This document shows, piece after piece, positions 44,193 to 52,948 of a stretch of 64,000 bases of DNA. The translations under genes were made by a program, and so were the position numbers. Position 1 is the first letter of the stretch. Each line of letters starts with the position of its first letter. The notes below the pieces were generated by a model that worked only from the letters and a program-made list of their open reading frames with translations, was not told the origin of the DNA and made no database searches. The stretch is taken from contig NZ_BMYD01000002.1 of assembly GCF_014652095.1 (NCBI RefSeq), forward strand, positions 1-64,000, read 5' to 3'. This DNA is from Cognatilysobacter bugurensis (GTDB lineage Bacteria > Pseudomonadota > Gammaproteobacteria > Xanthomonadales > Xanthomonadaceae).

Positions 44193-45068
44193 TCAGCCGT
44201 TGCCGGCAGGCGCGGCCGGGGCCTGGGCAGCTTCCGGTGCCGCCGCTGCGCCGCCGCGCTCACGCGCGATCAGGTGCTCGGCGATGCGGAGGTTCTCTTC
44301 GTGGCTCTTGCCCGTCACCCGGTACTTGCCGTTGACGATGAGCATCGGCGTGCTGTCGACGCCGCTGCGCTGCAGCCACTGCTCGGCGCGCTTGAGCTTG
44401 GCGTCGGTCGCGAAGCTCGACATCGTGCTCGCGAACTGCTGCGGGTTCGCGCCGTGCTGCGCGTACCACTGTGCGATCTGCTCGTTCGACGGAGCCGGCT
44501 GGATCGGCAGGCTGCGGTCGAGGTGGACGGCGCGGAACATCGCGTCATGCGTCTTGTCGAGCAGGCCCATCGTCTGCGCGGTGTAGAACGCCTTCGCGTA
44601 CGGCACCCAGTAGCCGCCGAACGGCGCCGCAACCGGGGTGAACTTCACGTCCGCCGGCAGCTTGGTCTTCCACGAGTCGACCAGCGGCTCGAACGTCGCG
44701 CAATGCGGGCAGGTGTAGCCGAACACCTCGACGACCTCGACCTGGCCGCGCGTCGGCTCGTACGGCTGGCCACCCGGGATCTCGACGTAATCGGTACCGG
44801 CGACAGGCGCGGGGCCGGTGGGCGGCACGATCGGGCCGGAGGCGGCCGGTGCGGCGGTTTCGGCAACCGGCGCGGTCGCGATCGGTGCTGCCGGCGCGGC
44901 GGCCACGGGGGCGGCGGGCGCGGTGGTGACCGGAGCCGGGGCGACCGGTGCAGCGGCTTCCTGACCCGAGCAGGCTGCAAGCGTGAATGCGGCCGCGAGC
45001 ACGGCGACGCCGCGCAGGTTCGAGAAGCGGAATGCGGTACGGAACGAGGCAACCGGACGCAGGGTCAT
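44193..45068 (-). CDS. dsbA: DsbA-like lipoprotein thiol:disulfide interchange protein (CPHC)
   Basis: A periplasmic oxidoreductase of 291 residues that introduces disulfides into exported proteins. The ATG at 45068 has GGAG nine bases upstream. The signal peptide ends in a perfect lipobox, LAAC with Cys33, so the protein is membrane-anchored. An Ala/Pro/Thr linker (about 38-85) separates it from the thioredoxin domain, with the CPHC redox site at 120-123 and the cis-proline in DSTPMLIVNGKYRV. A second Ala/Pro tail closes the protein. It follows a shorter dsbA gene on the same strand and the two products are clearly related. Confidence 0.92.
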   Translation of the reverse strand: MTLRPVASFRTAFRFSNLRGVAVLAAAFTLAACSGQEAAAPVAPAPVTTAPAAPVAAAPAAPIATAPVAETAAPAASGPIVPPTGPAPVAGTDYVEIPGGQPYEPTRGQVEVVEVFGYTCPHCATFEPLVDSWKTKLPADVKFTPVAAPFGGYWVPYAKAFYTAQTMGLLDKTHDAMFRAVHLDRSLPIQPAPSNEQIAQWYAQHGANPQQFASTMSSFATDAKLKRAEQWLQRSGVDSTPMLIVNGKYRVTGKSHEENLRIAEHLIARERGGAAAAPEAAQAPAAPAGNG

Positions 45069-45183
45069 CGATTCGATCTCCACAACAGATAGGCGCAGCC
45101 GGGCTGCGAGGAGGGCCTGTGGCCCCGAAGCGCCGCGGCGGACAGCATAGCCGCGGCCGATTTGAACGAAGAGTGTAGGCGCC

Positions 45184-45837
45184 TCAACGCGCCGCGCGTT
45201 CGCGGGCAACCAGGTGTTCCGCGATGCGCAGCATGTCCTGGTAGCTCGTGCCGATCACGCGGTACTTGCCGTTGATGACGAGCGCCGGCGTGCCTTCGAC
45301 TCCGCTGCGCTCGATGAACGTACGCGCGCGCGCGAGCTGGGCGTCGACCGAGGGCGCGGCATACGCGGCGTTGAAGCGCGCAGCCGGCACGCCGAGGCCG
45401 GCGTAGAACGCGGCGAGCTCGTCGGCGGTCGGGTTGCGCGGCAGTTCGCCGGACTCGTGCAGCGCGCGGAACACGCGCGGGTGCGTGCGAGCGCTCACGC
45501 CGAGCGCTTCGCCGGCGAAGTACGCACGGGCGTACGGAATCCACGGCCCGCCGAACGGCGCCGGCACGTAACGCACGCGCACATCGACCGGCAGCTTGGC
45601 CTTCCACGCGTTGAGCAGGGATTCGAACTGGGCACAGGCGGGACAGGTGTAGCCGAAGACCTCGGCGACCTCGATCGTCCCCGGGGCCGGTGCATACGGC
45701 GCGCCGCCTTCGATGCGCACGTAATCGGTGCCCTCCACGGGCGCCGGGCCGCGCGGTGCGGCGGGCTTGCCCGCGCCGAGCGCGAGCGTCGGCATCAGCA
45801 GGGCGACGAGCAGAAACGTCAGGGCGCGAACGGTCAT
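45184..45837 (-). CDS. dsbA: DsbA-like thiol:disulfide interchange protein (CPAC)
   Basis: A 217-residue periplasmic DsbA paralogue without lipobox; its signal peptide is MTVRALTFLLVALLMPTLAL. The redox site is CPAC (Cys65, Cys68), rather than the CPHC of E. coli DsbA and of the neighbour; the middle residues set redox potential. The cis-Pro loop is EGTPALVINGKYRV. The shared segments GTDYVRIEGGAPY and the neighbour's GTDYVEIPGGQPY show tandem duplication. A terminator separates it from cytochrome c4 upstream. Confidence 0.92.
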   Translation of the reverse strand: MTVRALTFLLVALLMPTLALGAGKPAAPRGPAPVEGTDYVRIEGGAPYAPAPGTIEVAEVFGYTCPACAQFESLLNAWKAKLPVDVRVRYVPAPFGGPWIPYARAYFAGEALGVSARTHPRVFRALHESGELPRNPTADELAAFYAGLGVPAARFNAAYAAPSVDAQLARARTFIERSGVEGTPALVINGKYRVIGTSYQDMLRIAEHLVARERAAR

Positions 45838-45864
45838 CGGCGTCTCGGAGACAGGGTCATCAAA

Positions 45865-45895
45865 GAAAAACGCCGACCGTGGGACACGGTCGGCG
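45865..45895 (-). terminator. intrinsic terminator after cytochrome c4
   Basis: On the minus strand CGCCGACCGT pairs perfectly with ACGGTCGGCG over a short loop and runs into TTTTTCTTT. It is 63 bases beyond the cytochrome c4 stop and 28 bases before the dsbA start, so it separates the two units. Confidence 0.88.
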
Positions 45896-45958
45896 TTGAA
45901 TCGAACCAGCGTTACAACAAGGAGAGAGTCTGCTTGGACAGGGCCTTGTCGAAAAAGT

Positions 45959-46864
45959 TCAGGAGCCGGTCGTCGGGGTTGCCTCGGCGCCTGCCGCAGC
46001 CGGCGCGGCTTCGGTCGGAGCGGCCGGGGCAGGGGCCGCCGCCGGTGCTGCGCCCGGGGCGGCCTGACCCGCCGGGGCCGGGGCTCCGGTCGGCGTCGCC
46101 GCGGACGCGAAGTCGTACGAGCGCGTGTGCAGGCCCTGCAGGTAGCTGGCGAGCGAGCCGATTTCCTCGTCGGTCAGCTTCTTCGCAACGCTGGCCATGA
46201 CGTGGAATAGCGGGCGGTCGGCCTGCGCGGTGCCGGCGCGGTATTCCTCGAGGCGGCGCTGCGCGTACGGCGCGTACTGACCCGCGACCGCCGGGTACGG
46301 CGGGCCAGGGTTGCCGGCGCCGGCCGGGCCGTGGCACGCCATGCACGCCGGCAGGCCGCGCGACGGGTCGCCCTTGATGTAGAGCGTCTCGCCGATTTCG
46401 TAGAACTTCTTGCCCGCGTTCGGGCCGTCGGCGATCACGGTGTCGTCGGCGATGCCGGCGCCCGGGGTCTGCGTCGCGAAGTACGCGCCCAGATCGCGCA
46501 TCTGCTGCGCGGTCAGTGGGTCGGCGAACGGCTTCATGACCGCGGCCATGCCGCTGTTGCGCTCGCTGGTCTTGAACAGGTGCAGCTGCTGCGCGACGTA
46601 GCGCTCGGGCTGGCCGGCGATGCGCGGGTACTGCGGATCGGTCGGGTTGCCGTCGAGGCCGTGGCAGGCCGCGCACGCGCCCGCGAGGGTCGCGCCGTTC
46701 TTCGCATCGCCCCAATCCGCCTTTTCGGGGATGTTGGTGTCGAGCGGCGCCGCCTGCACCGGAGTGTTGTCCGGCAGCGGGTTCACGGTGGTCTGGGCGT
46801 AGGCGACGGCGGCGGCCGTGATCACGGCGGCGCCGATCAGGCCCAGGACGCGGACTTGGCTCAT
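45959..46864 (-). CDS. dihaem cytochrome c4
   Basis: A periplasmic electron carrier of 301 residues with two haem c domains; a likely donor to the oxidase encoded at 14087-18357. Signal peptide ends AYAQ. Haem sites are CAACH (64-68) and CMACH (174-178), each with a distal methionine further on (SGMAAVM, FHVMASVA). The second half repeats the first. After residue 255 an Ala/Pro/Thr-rich tail of nearly 50 residues extends beyond the usual family end. Divergent from engB, a conserved gammaproteobacterial pair. Confidence 0.93.
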   Translation of the reverse strand: MSQVRVLGLIGAAVITAAAVAYAQTTVNPLPDNTPVQAAPLDTNIPEKADWGDAKNGATLAGACAACHGLDGNPTDPQYPRIAGQPERYVAQQLHLFKTSERNSGMAAVMKPFADPLTAQQMRDLGAYFATQTPGAGIADDTVIADGPNAGKKFYEIGETLYIKGDPSRGLPACMACHGPAGAGNPGPPYPAVAGQYAPYAQRRLEEYRAGTAQADRPLFHVMASVAKKLTDEEIGSLASYLQGLHTRSYDFASAATPTGAPAPAGQAAPGAAPAAAPAPAAPTEAAPAAAGAEATPTTGS

Positions 46865-47045
46865 CAGGGAAAACCTCGGGGACAGCGGGGCGGCGCGCAT
46901 GCGCAACGCGCGCCGGAACCGCGGAATTATGGTCGCGCCCCGGAGGGCGGTCAACGCGGCGGTCGCGGCGGCCCGGGCGGGGCGTGACGCAGGCCGCGGC
47001 CGCGCCGGTTCGCGCCCGCCGGCGGGTGCGTGCGATCCTGTCGGA

Positions 47046-47666
47046 ATGTCGAATCCCGCACCGCGCAATCCACTCGCCCGCGCGCAGTACATGCTCGCCG
47101 CCCACAACGCCCGCCAGCTGCCGCCCGACGGCGGCTTCGAGGTCGCTTTTGCCGGCCGGTCGAACGCCGGCAAGTCGACCGCGCTCAACGCGATCTGCCA
47201 GCAGAACGCGCTCGCCCGCGTGTCGAAGACGCCCGGGCGCACCCAGCAGCTCGTCTTTTTCGACGTGCCGCCTACGACCGACCGCTACCTCGTCGACCTG
47301 CCCGGCTACGGCTACGCGAAGGTGCCAAAGGACCTGCAGGCGCACTGGCAGGCGTTTATCGACGAGTACTTCCGCACGCGCGAGGCGCTCAAGGGATTGG
47401 TCGTGGTGATGGACATCCGCCACCCGCTCAAGGACTACGACCGGCAGATGCTCGGCTACGCGGTGAGCCGCGACCTGCCTGCGCACGCGATCCTCACCAA
47501 GGCCGACAAGCTCGGCCGCGGCCAGCAGACGCAGACGCTGCTGGCGGTGCGCAAGGACCTTGCGCAGTCGTACGGCGACACGGTCAGCGTGCAGGTGTTT
47601 TCCGGCGAGTCGAAGCAGGGGCTCGACGAGGCGCGCAGCGTCGTCAGCGGCTGGCTGCAGATGTAA
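47046..47666 (+). CDS. engB: ribosome biogenesis GTP-binding protein EngB/YsxC
   Basis: An essential GTPase for large ribosomal subunit assembly, 206 residues. GTPase motifs are FAGRSNAGKST (G1), TPGRTQQ (G2), DLPGYGYAKV (G3) and TKADKLG (G4). The start MSNPAPRNPL is the family's; the in-frame extension upstream has no ribosome site. Also called yihA. Confidence 0.96.
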   Translation: MSNPAPRNPLARAQYMLAAHNARQLPPDGGFEVAFAGRSNAGKSTALNAICQQNALARVSKTPGRTQQLVFFDVPPTTDRYLVDLPGYGYAKVPKDLQAHWQAFIDEYFRTREALKGLVVVMDIRHPLKDYDRQMLGYAVSRDLPAHAILTKADKLGRGQQTQTLLAVRKDLAQSYGDTVSVQVFSGESKQGLDEARSVVSGWLQM

Positions 47667-47675
47667 ATCGCCTTC

Positions 47676-47696
47676 GCACCGCGGCTCACGCGGTGC
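47676..47696. terminator. hairpin after engB
   Basis: GCACCGCG - GCTCA - CGCGGTGC is a perfect 8-bp stem ten bases after the engB stop. No T-run follows. Termination is inferred from position. Confidence 0.4.
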
Positions 47697-47777
47697 GCGT
47701 TCGGCCAGATCCCTCGCGCAGGACCTGCGTCGATGGCGGCTTCAAGGCAGCCGCACGGACGCCTTAGCGAAGCCGCG

Positions 47778-48344
47778 TCAGCCCGCAAAGCCGCCCGCAT
47801 CGAGATAGGCCTGCTCTTCGGGGGTCGTCGTTCGACCAAGCGCGGCGTTGCGATGCGGGAAGCGGCCGAAGCGCTCGATCAGATCGAAGTGCAGCTGCGC
47901 CCAGTGGCTCGCGTCCGGCCCATCGAGTCGTTGATGCAACTCGAGCGAGCGGCGCTGGTCGTCGAGCGCTTCGGAATGCTCGAACGGCAGATAGAAAAAC
48001 ACGCGCAGCGCGGGATCGACCTGCACGTCGAAGCCTGCGTTGATCGCCTCGTCGGCGTAGTGGCGCGCGAGCCCGTCGGTCGCATACGAGTGCGCGCTGT
48101 CGCGGTAGACGTTGCGCGGGATCTGATCGAGCAGCAACACGAGCGCGAGGGCGCCGGTTGCGGTGCCGGCCCATTCCTCGAGTTCGCGGCGCGATGCGCG
48201 CAGGTGCAGCGGCAGGAACTGCGCGCATTGCGCATCGAACGCGTCGCTGCGCGTAAACCAGCACGACGGTCCGGCCTGCTGCCAGAACTCGACGACGCGT
48301 CGCGCCTCGTCCGACGTGGAATCTTGATCGCTCGCCTCGTGCAT
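47778..48344 (-). CDS. DUF924 family protein
   Basis: A 188-residue cytoplasmic helical protein of unknown function. GGAGG lies six bases before the ATG at 48344. The DUF924 pattern is clear: VVEFWQQAG near the start, LVLLLDQIPRNVYRDSA, FFYLPFEHSE and a terminal LIERFGRFPHRNAALGR. Family members have a tetratricopeptide-like fold. It follows the LprI-like gene by 11 bases. Confidence 0.88.
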   Translation of the reverse strand: MHEASDQDSTSDEARRVVEFWQQAGPSCWFTRSDAFDAQCAQFLPLHLRASRRELEEWAGTATGALALVLLLDQIPRNVYRDSAHSYATDGLARHYADEAINAGFDVQVDPALRVFFYLPFEHSEALDDQRRSLELHQRLDGPDASHWAQLHFDLIERFGRFPHRNAALGRTTTPEEQAYLDAGGFAG

Positions 48345-48355
48345 CGTCGCCTCCG

Positions 48356-48982
48356 TCAATGACCCGCGCGCAGCGCACGGGGGGCGTCGTCCCGGCGCGT
48401 CCACGCGGCTTCGTCGTCACCGAGCTGCGTTTCAAGCTCGCTGATCCATGCGGCGGTGACGCTTTCGAGCGTGACCGCGTGGATCAGCGGCCGCACCGCG
48501 CCGCCCGCGTAGGAGTGTGCGACGAAGCGCGCATGCCGCTCGCGAAATTCGAGCCAGGCTGCGTATGCGGCATCGAATGCGGCGCGGCCGTCGTCGTCGA
48601 GCTGGCGGCGCAGGTGCACCACGAGCGCACGCAGGCGCGCGTCCATGAGCCCGAACGATGCGATCGCCTGCTGGTTGATGTCGTCGCGGTCGAAGCCCGC
48701 GCGCACGTCCTGCCGCGCGAGGTCTTCGGCCTGGCTGACGTAGGTGTCGGCGATCCGCACTGCGGTTTCGGCCTTGCCGATGAGCTGGGACTCGAAGCGC
48801 CGCAGGTCGCCGAGGCTCGTGTTCGCGCCGTCCAGGCCCTGCTTCAGCGCAAGCAGCTTGCTGCCGCGTTCGATCGCTTCTGTCGTGCCGCGCCGTTCGA
48901 GCCGGCGTTGCATGAGGTGCCAACTCCACGTCAGCGCGGCACCCAGCAGCAGGTACAGCGCCCGGTCCACTTGCATGTCCAT
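48356..48982 (-). CDS. membrane-anchored protein with LprI-like C-terminal region
   Basis: A 208-residue protein of uncertain family. GGGAG lies seven bases before the ATG at 48982. One N-terminal helix (about 6-20) then a helical, charged domain. The part AYAAWLEFRERHARFV and GGAVRPLIHAVTLES resembles the LprI/DUF1311 domain (lysozyme inhibitor), with the GG, the aromatic/arginine pattern and spacing. The cysteines that brace that domain are missing. So it may be a distant relative with another role. Likely co-transcribed with DUF924. Confidence 0.6.
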   Translation of the reverse strand: MDMQVDRALYLLLGAALTWSWHLMQRRLERRGTTEAIERGSKLLALKQGLDGANTSLGDLRRFESQLIGKAETAVRIADTYVSQAEDLARQDVRAGFDRDDINQQAIASFGLMDARLRALVVHLRRQLDDDGRAAFDAAYAAWLEFRERHARFVAHSYAGGAVRPLIHAVTLESVTAAWISELETQLGDDEAAWTRRDDAPRALRAGH

Positions 48983-49057
48983 GTGCGTGCTCCCGTTGGG
49001 CACGCAGTGTAGGACGCGGCCTTCTCAGCGGCCGCGACTGTGGTTACGCGTGATCGA

Positions 49058-49834
49058 TTACTCGTCGAAACGCAGGTGGCGCACCGATTTTCCGTGACGC
49101 CGAATCAGGCGCAGCGCTTCGATGCCGACCTGGATGTGGCGGTCGACGAACTCGCTGCTCACGCGCAGGTCCGACGCCTCGGTCTTCACGCCTTCCGGGA
49201 TCATCGGCTGGTCGGACACGAGCAGCAGCGCGCCGACCGGGATGCGGTTCGCGAAGCCGGCGGCGAACACCGTCGCGGTCTCCATGTCGATCGCCATGCA
49301 GCGCAGCCGGCGCAGGTATTTCTTGAACGCTTCGTCGTGCTCCCAGACGCGGCGGTTCGTCGTGTAGACGGTGCCGGTCCAGTAGTCGTGGCCGAGGTCG
49401 CGGATCATCGTCGACACCGCGCGCTGCAGTGCGAACGCGGGCAGCGCGGGGACTTCGGCGGGCATGTAGTCGTTGCTCGTGCCTTCGCCGCGGATCGCCG
49501 CGATCGGCAGCACCAGATCGCCCAGCTGGTTCTTTTTCTTCAGCCCGCCGCACTTGCCGAGGAACAGCACGGCCTTCGGGTCGATCGCGCCGAGCAGGTC
49601 CATGACCGTCGCCGCGTTCGGGCTGCCCATGCCGAAGTTGATCAGCGTGATGCCGTCGGCGGTGACGCTCGGCATCGGGCGGTCGAGACCGACAACCTCG
49701 CCCCCGGTGAGCCGGGCGAAGGTCTGCAGGTAGCCGGTGAAGTTCGTCAGCAGGATGTGCTGGCCGAACTCCTCCAGCGGCACGCCGGTGTAACGCGGCA
49801 ACCAGTTGGCGACGATCTGCGGCTTGTCCTTCAT
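49058..49834 (-). CDS. amn: AMP nucleosidase (short form)
   Basis: Cleaves AMP to adenine and ribose 5-phosphate. 258 residues of the nucleoside phosphorylase fold, without the N-terminal domain of the E. coli enzyme. Supporting parts are INFGMGSPNAATVMDLL, VLFLGKCGGLKKKNQLGD, and the phosphate and substrate site MAIDMETATVFAAGF, with SDQPMIPEG near the end. Sequence fits the short bacterial AMP nucleosidase group; a related nucleosidase cannot be fully excluded. Confidence 0.82.
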   Translation of the reverse strand: MKDKPQIVANWLPRYTGVPLEEFGQHILLTNFTGYLQTFARLTGGEVVGLDRPMPSVTADGITLINFGMGSPNAATVMDLLGAIDPKAVLFLGKCGGLKKKNQLGDLVLPIAAIRGEGTSNDYMPAEVPALPAFALQRAVSTMIRDLGHDYWTGTVYTTNRRVWEHDEAFKKYLRRLRCMAIDMETATVFAAGFANRIPVGALLLVSDQPMIPEGVKTEASDLRVSSEFVDRHIQVGIEALRLIRRHGKSVRHLRFDE

Positions 49835-50077
49835 CGGCGGTCGGGCTTCCAAAACGGGAAGCGGGGAGTAAACCAGATTCGCCCAGCGCGCCGAAACGGT
49901 CTGCCCGCGGCGGTACGGAGCGTTGCCCGATCTGGCCGCATGCACGCGCACAGGTCCAAACCGCGCATTCAGACAAGCCGCAGGGCCTCTGGCAGGGTTG
50001 GCAGCCTCATGCGCGGACCGCTACGGTGCGGCAGTTGCCCCCTCGTTTCGATGTCCTTGTCCTTCCAGGGAATGCCC

Positions 50078-51538
50078 ATGCTTCGACCGATCTGCGCGGC
50101 GCTCGCCGTCGCACTGCTGTGCGCACCGGCGAGTGCCGCGCCGCCCACGACCGAACCGTCTGCGCCCGCGCAGCCGGCCTCCGCGTCGCGCTTCATCGCC
50201 GATCCCTACCCGAGCACGTACCGGCCGATCGCGTCCACGCCGGTGCTGCTCACGAACGCCACCGTGCTCACCGGCGCGGGCACGCGCCTCGACGGCGCCG
50301 ACGTGCTGCTGCAGGACGGGCGCATCGTCGCGGTCGGCGCCAACCTGGCCGTGCCTGCCGGCGCCACGCGCGTGGATGCCACCGGCAAGTGGGTCACGCC
50401 CGGGCTGATCGACGTGCACTCGCACCTCGGCGTGTACCCGAGCCCCGGCGTGCAGGCGCACAGCGACGGCAACGAGGCCACCGCGCCGACGACGCCGAAC
50501 GTCTGGGCCGAGCACTCGGTGTGGCCGCAAGACCCGGGCTTTGCCACCGCGCTCGCCGGCGGCATCACCTCGCTGCAGATTCTGCCGGGCTCGGCGAACC
50601 TCATCGGCGGCCGCGGCGTCACGCTCAAGAACGTGCCCGCAAACACCTATCAGGCGATGAAGTTCCCCGGCGCGCCCTGGGGCGTGAAGATGGCCTGCGG
50701 CGAAAACCCCAAGCGCGTCTACGGCAACAAGGGCGGCCCGGCCACGCGCATGGCGAACGTCGCCGGCTACCGCGCCGCGTTCATCGACGCGAGCGAGTAC
50801 ATGAAGAAGAACGCGCCGAAGGACACGCTGCCGCGCAAGCGTCGCTGGTGGCAGTCCGAAGAGACGCCCGACAGCGGCGGCGACACCGGCGGCAAGCGCG
50901 ATCTCAAGCTCGACACGCTCGCCGGCGCGATGAACGGCGACATCCTCGTGCACATCCACTGCTACCGCGCGGACGAGATGACCACGATGCTCGATCTCGC
51001 GAAGGAGTTCGGCTTCAAGGTCGCCGCGTTCCACCACGGCGTCGAGGCCTACAAGCTCGCGGACCGCCTTGCTGCCGACGGCGTGTGCGGCGCGCTGTGG
51101 GCCGACTGGTGGGGCTTCAAGATGGAAGCGTTCGACGGCATCCAGGAAAACATCGCGCTCGTCGACCGCCCCGCAAACGGCTGCGCGATCGTGCATTCGG
51201 ACTCAGAAGAGGGCATCCAGCGCCTCAACCAGGAAGCGGCGAAGGTGATCGCGAATGCGAAGCGCGCGGGCATGGACATCGCGCCCGAGCGTGCGATCCG
51301 CTGGGTGACGAGCAACGCCGCGAAGTCGCTCGGCATCCTCGATAAGACCGGCACGATCGAGCCCGGCAAGATGGGCGACGTCGTGCTCTGGAGCGGCAAC
51401 CCGTTCAGCGTCTACACGAAGGCCGAGCAGGTCTACGTCGACGGCGCGCGCGTGTTCGACCGCAACGACCCGCGCCTGCAGCCGCGATCGGACTTCATGC
51501 TCGGCCAGGGCGTCCCGGCCACCGGAGGTGTGCAATGA
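50078..51538 (+). CDS. secreted amidohydrolase, complete metal site
   Basis: A 486-residue exported hydrolase of the metallo-amidohydrolase superfamily. The ATG at 50078 sits six bases after AGGGA and opens a signal peptide ending ASAA; two ATGs upstream are less well placed. The metal ligands are His114 and His116 (DVHSHLG), HIHCYRADE, AFHHGVEA and the aspartate in HSDSEEG. The C-terminus (IEPGKMGDVVLWSG) is the small sandwich. Substrate is not known. Its stop overlaps the start of a second amidohydrolase gene (ATGA), so both are made together. Confidence 0.88.
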   Translation: MLRPICAALAVALLCAPASAAPPTTEPSAPAQPASASRFIADPYPSTYRPIASTPVLLTNATVLTGAGTRLDGADVLLQDGRIVAVGANLAVPAGATRVDATGKWVTPGLIDVHSHLGVYPSPGVQAHSDGNEATAPTTPNVWAEHSVWPQDPGFATALAGGITSLQILPGSANLIGGRGVTLKNVPANTYQAMKFPGAPWGVKMACGENPKRVYGNKGGPATRMANVAGYRAAFIDASEYMKKNAPKDTLPRKRRWWQSEETPDSGGDTGGKRDLKLDTLAGAMNGDILVHIHCYRADEMTTMLDLAKEFGFKVAAFHHGVEAYKLADRLAADGVCGALWADWWGFKMEAFDGIQENIALVDRPANGCAIVHSDSEEGIQRLNQEAAKVIANAKRAGMDIAPERAIRWVTSNAAKSLGILDKTGTIEPGKMGDVVLWSGNPFSVYTKAEQVYVDGARVFDRNDPRLQPRSDFMLGQGVPATGGVQ

Positions 51539-52839
51539 ACCGTGCGACCGCACTCGCCGGCGCGCTGCTGCTGGCGCTCTCGCCGACGCTCGCCGCGCAG
51601 GAGTTGTTGATCCGGAATGCGACGGTGCACACCGCCGGCGCGCAAGGCACGCTGAAGAACGCCGACGTGCTCGTGAGCGGCGGCAAGATCCGCGCCGTAG
51701 GCACCGGCCTGGCCGCCCCGGCCGGCGTGCAGACGGTCGACGCGCAGGGTCGGCCGGTCACGCCGGCGCTGTTCGGCGGCATCACCGAGATCGGCCTTGA
51801 AGAGGTTTCGGGTGAGCGGGCGACCGTCGATGAATCGCTCGCGCTCGGCGCGAACGCGAAGGACATGGTCGTGCGCCCCGAGTTCGACGTGACGCTCGCG
51901 TACAACCCGGAGTCCGTGCTCGTGCCGGTCGCGCGAGTCGAAGGCATCGGCTGGACGCTGCTCGGCGCCGGTGCCGCGGCCGGCGGTTCGATCGTGGCCG
52001 GGCAGGGCGGCGTGGTGCGCTTCGACGGCAGCGCCGAGCCGATGGGCAAGCGCGCGCTGTTCGTGCAGCTCGGCAGCGATGCGGCCGAGCTCACCGGTAA
52101 CTCGCGCGCGGCGCAGTGGATGATTCTCGACCAGCTCATCGACGAGGTGAACGGCCGCATCCCGGTCGGCTCGCACGTTGCGCTGCTCACGCCGGCCGGG
52201 CGCGACACGCTCAAGCGCTATCTCGACGGCGGCGGGCGTGTGTTCGTCGATATCGACCGCGCGTCGGACATTCGCCAGTTGCTGAAGTGGTCGAAGGACA
52301 AAGGCGTCAAGGTCGCGATCGTCGGCGGCGCCGAGTCGTGGAAGCTGGCGTCCGACCTCGCCGCGGCGAAGGTGCCGGTGTTCGTCGACCCGCTCGCAAA
52401 CCTGCCTTCGAGCTTCGATGAGATCGGCGCGTCGCTCGACACCGCCGCGAAGCTGCGTGCGGCCGGCGTCGAGGTCAGCTTTGCGCAGAGCGGCGACGGC
52501 TCGCATAACGCGCGCAAGGTGCGCCAACTCGCGGGCAATGCGGTCGCGAACGGACTGCCGTGGGAAGACGGGCTCAAGGGTCTGACGTCCGTTCCCGCCG
52601 AGGCGCTCGGTGTCGGCGACCAGATAGGCCGCATTGCACCCGGCCAGCGCGCCGACCTCGTGCTGTGGACCGGCGACCCGCTCGAAGTCACGACGGTCGC
52701 CGCGCAGGTCTGGCTCGACGGCCGCGCGATCCCGATGCGCAGCCGCCAGACCGAGTTGCGCGATCGCTACCTGCGCACGGCGATCCCGGCCGAGCAGGGC
52801 GGTCTGCCGCGCGCGTACCCGGCGGGCGACACGCGCTGA
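51535..52839 (+). CDS. secreted amidohydrolase-like protein without HxH motif
   Basis: A 434-residue exported protein, overlapping the previous gene by four bases. The fold is that of an amidohydrolase: ELLIRNATVHTAG and VTPALFGG at the start, IGRIAPGQRADLVLWTGDPL at the end. But the strand that normally reads TPGLIDxHxH is TPALFGGITEIG, with no histidines, and no replacement set of ligands is visible elsewhere. It is unlikely to bind the usual two metals. It may be a regulatory or structural partner of the active first protein. Signal peptide cut near LAAQ. Confidence 0.85.
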   Translation: MNRATALAGALLLALSPTLAAQELLIRNATVHTAGAQGTLKNADVLVSGGKIRAVGTGLAAPAGVQTVDAQGRPVTPALFGGITEIGLEEVSGERATVDESLALGANAKDMVVRPEFDVTLAYNPESVLVPVARVEGIGWTLLGAGAAAGGSIVAGQGGVVRFDGSAEPMGKRALFVQLGSDAAELTGNSRAAQWMILDQLIDEVNGRIPVGSHVALLTPAGRDTLKRYLDGGGRVFVDIDRASDIRQLLKWSKDKGVKVAIVGGAESWKLASDLAAAKVPVFVDPLANLPSSFDEIGASLDTAAKLRAAGVEVSFAQSGDGSHNARKVRQLAGNAVANGLPWEDGLKGLTSVPAEALGVGDQIGRIAPGQRADLVLWTGDPLEVTTVAAQVWLDGRAIPMRSRQTELRDRYLRTAIPAEQGGLPRAYPAGDTR

Positions 52840-52948
52840 GCGTGATGCGTCGCGCCGGTGCCTGCGGGCATCGGCGCGGCGTCGGTCGTACGGTTGGCGC
52901 GCAGTACGATGCGCGCCGGGCCGCCATCGCGGCCGACCGGAGCCGGCC

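Noticed and set aside
45896-45930. A GAATCGAACC stretch resembling part of a tRNA T-arm
   Set aside because: No acceptor stem, D-arm or anticodon stem can be drawn around it.
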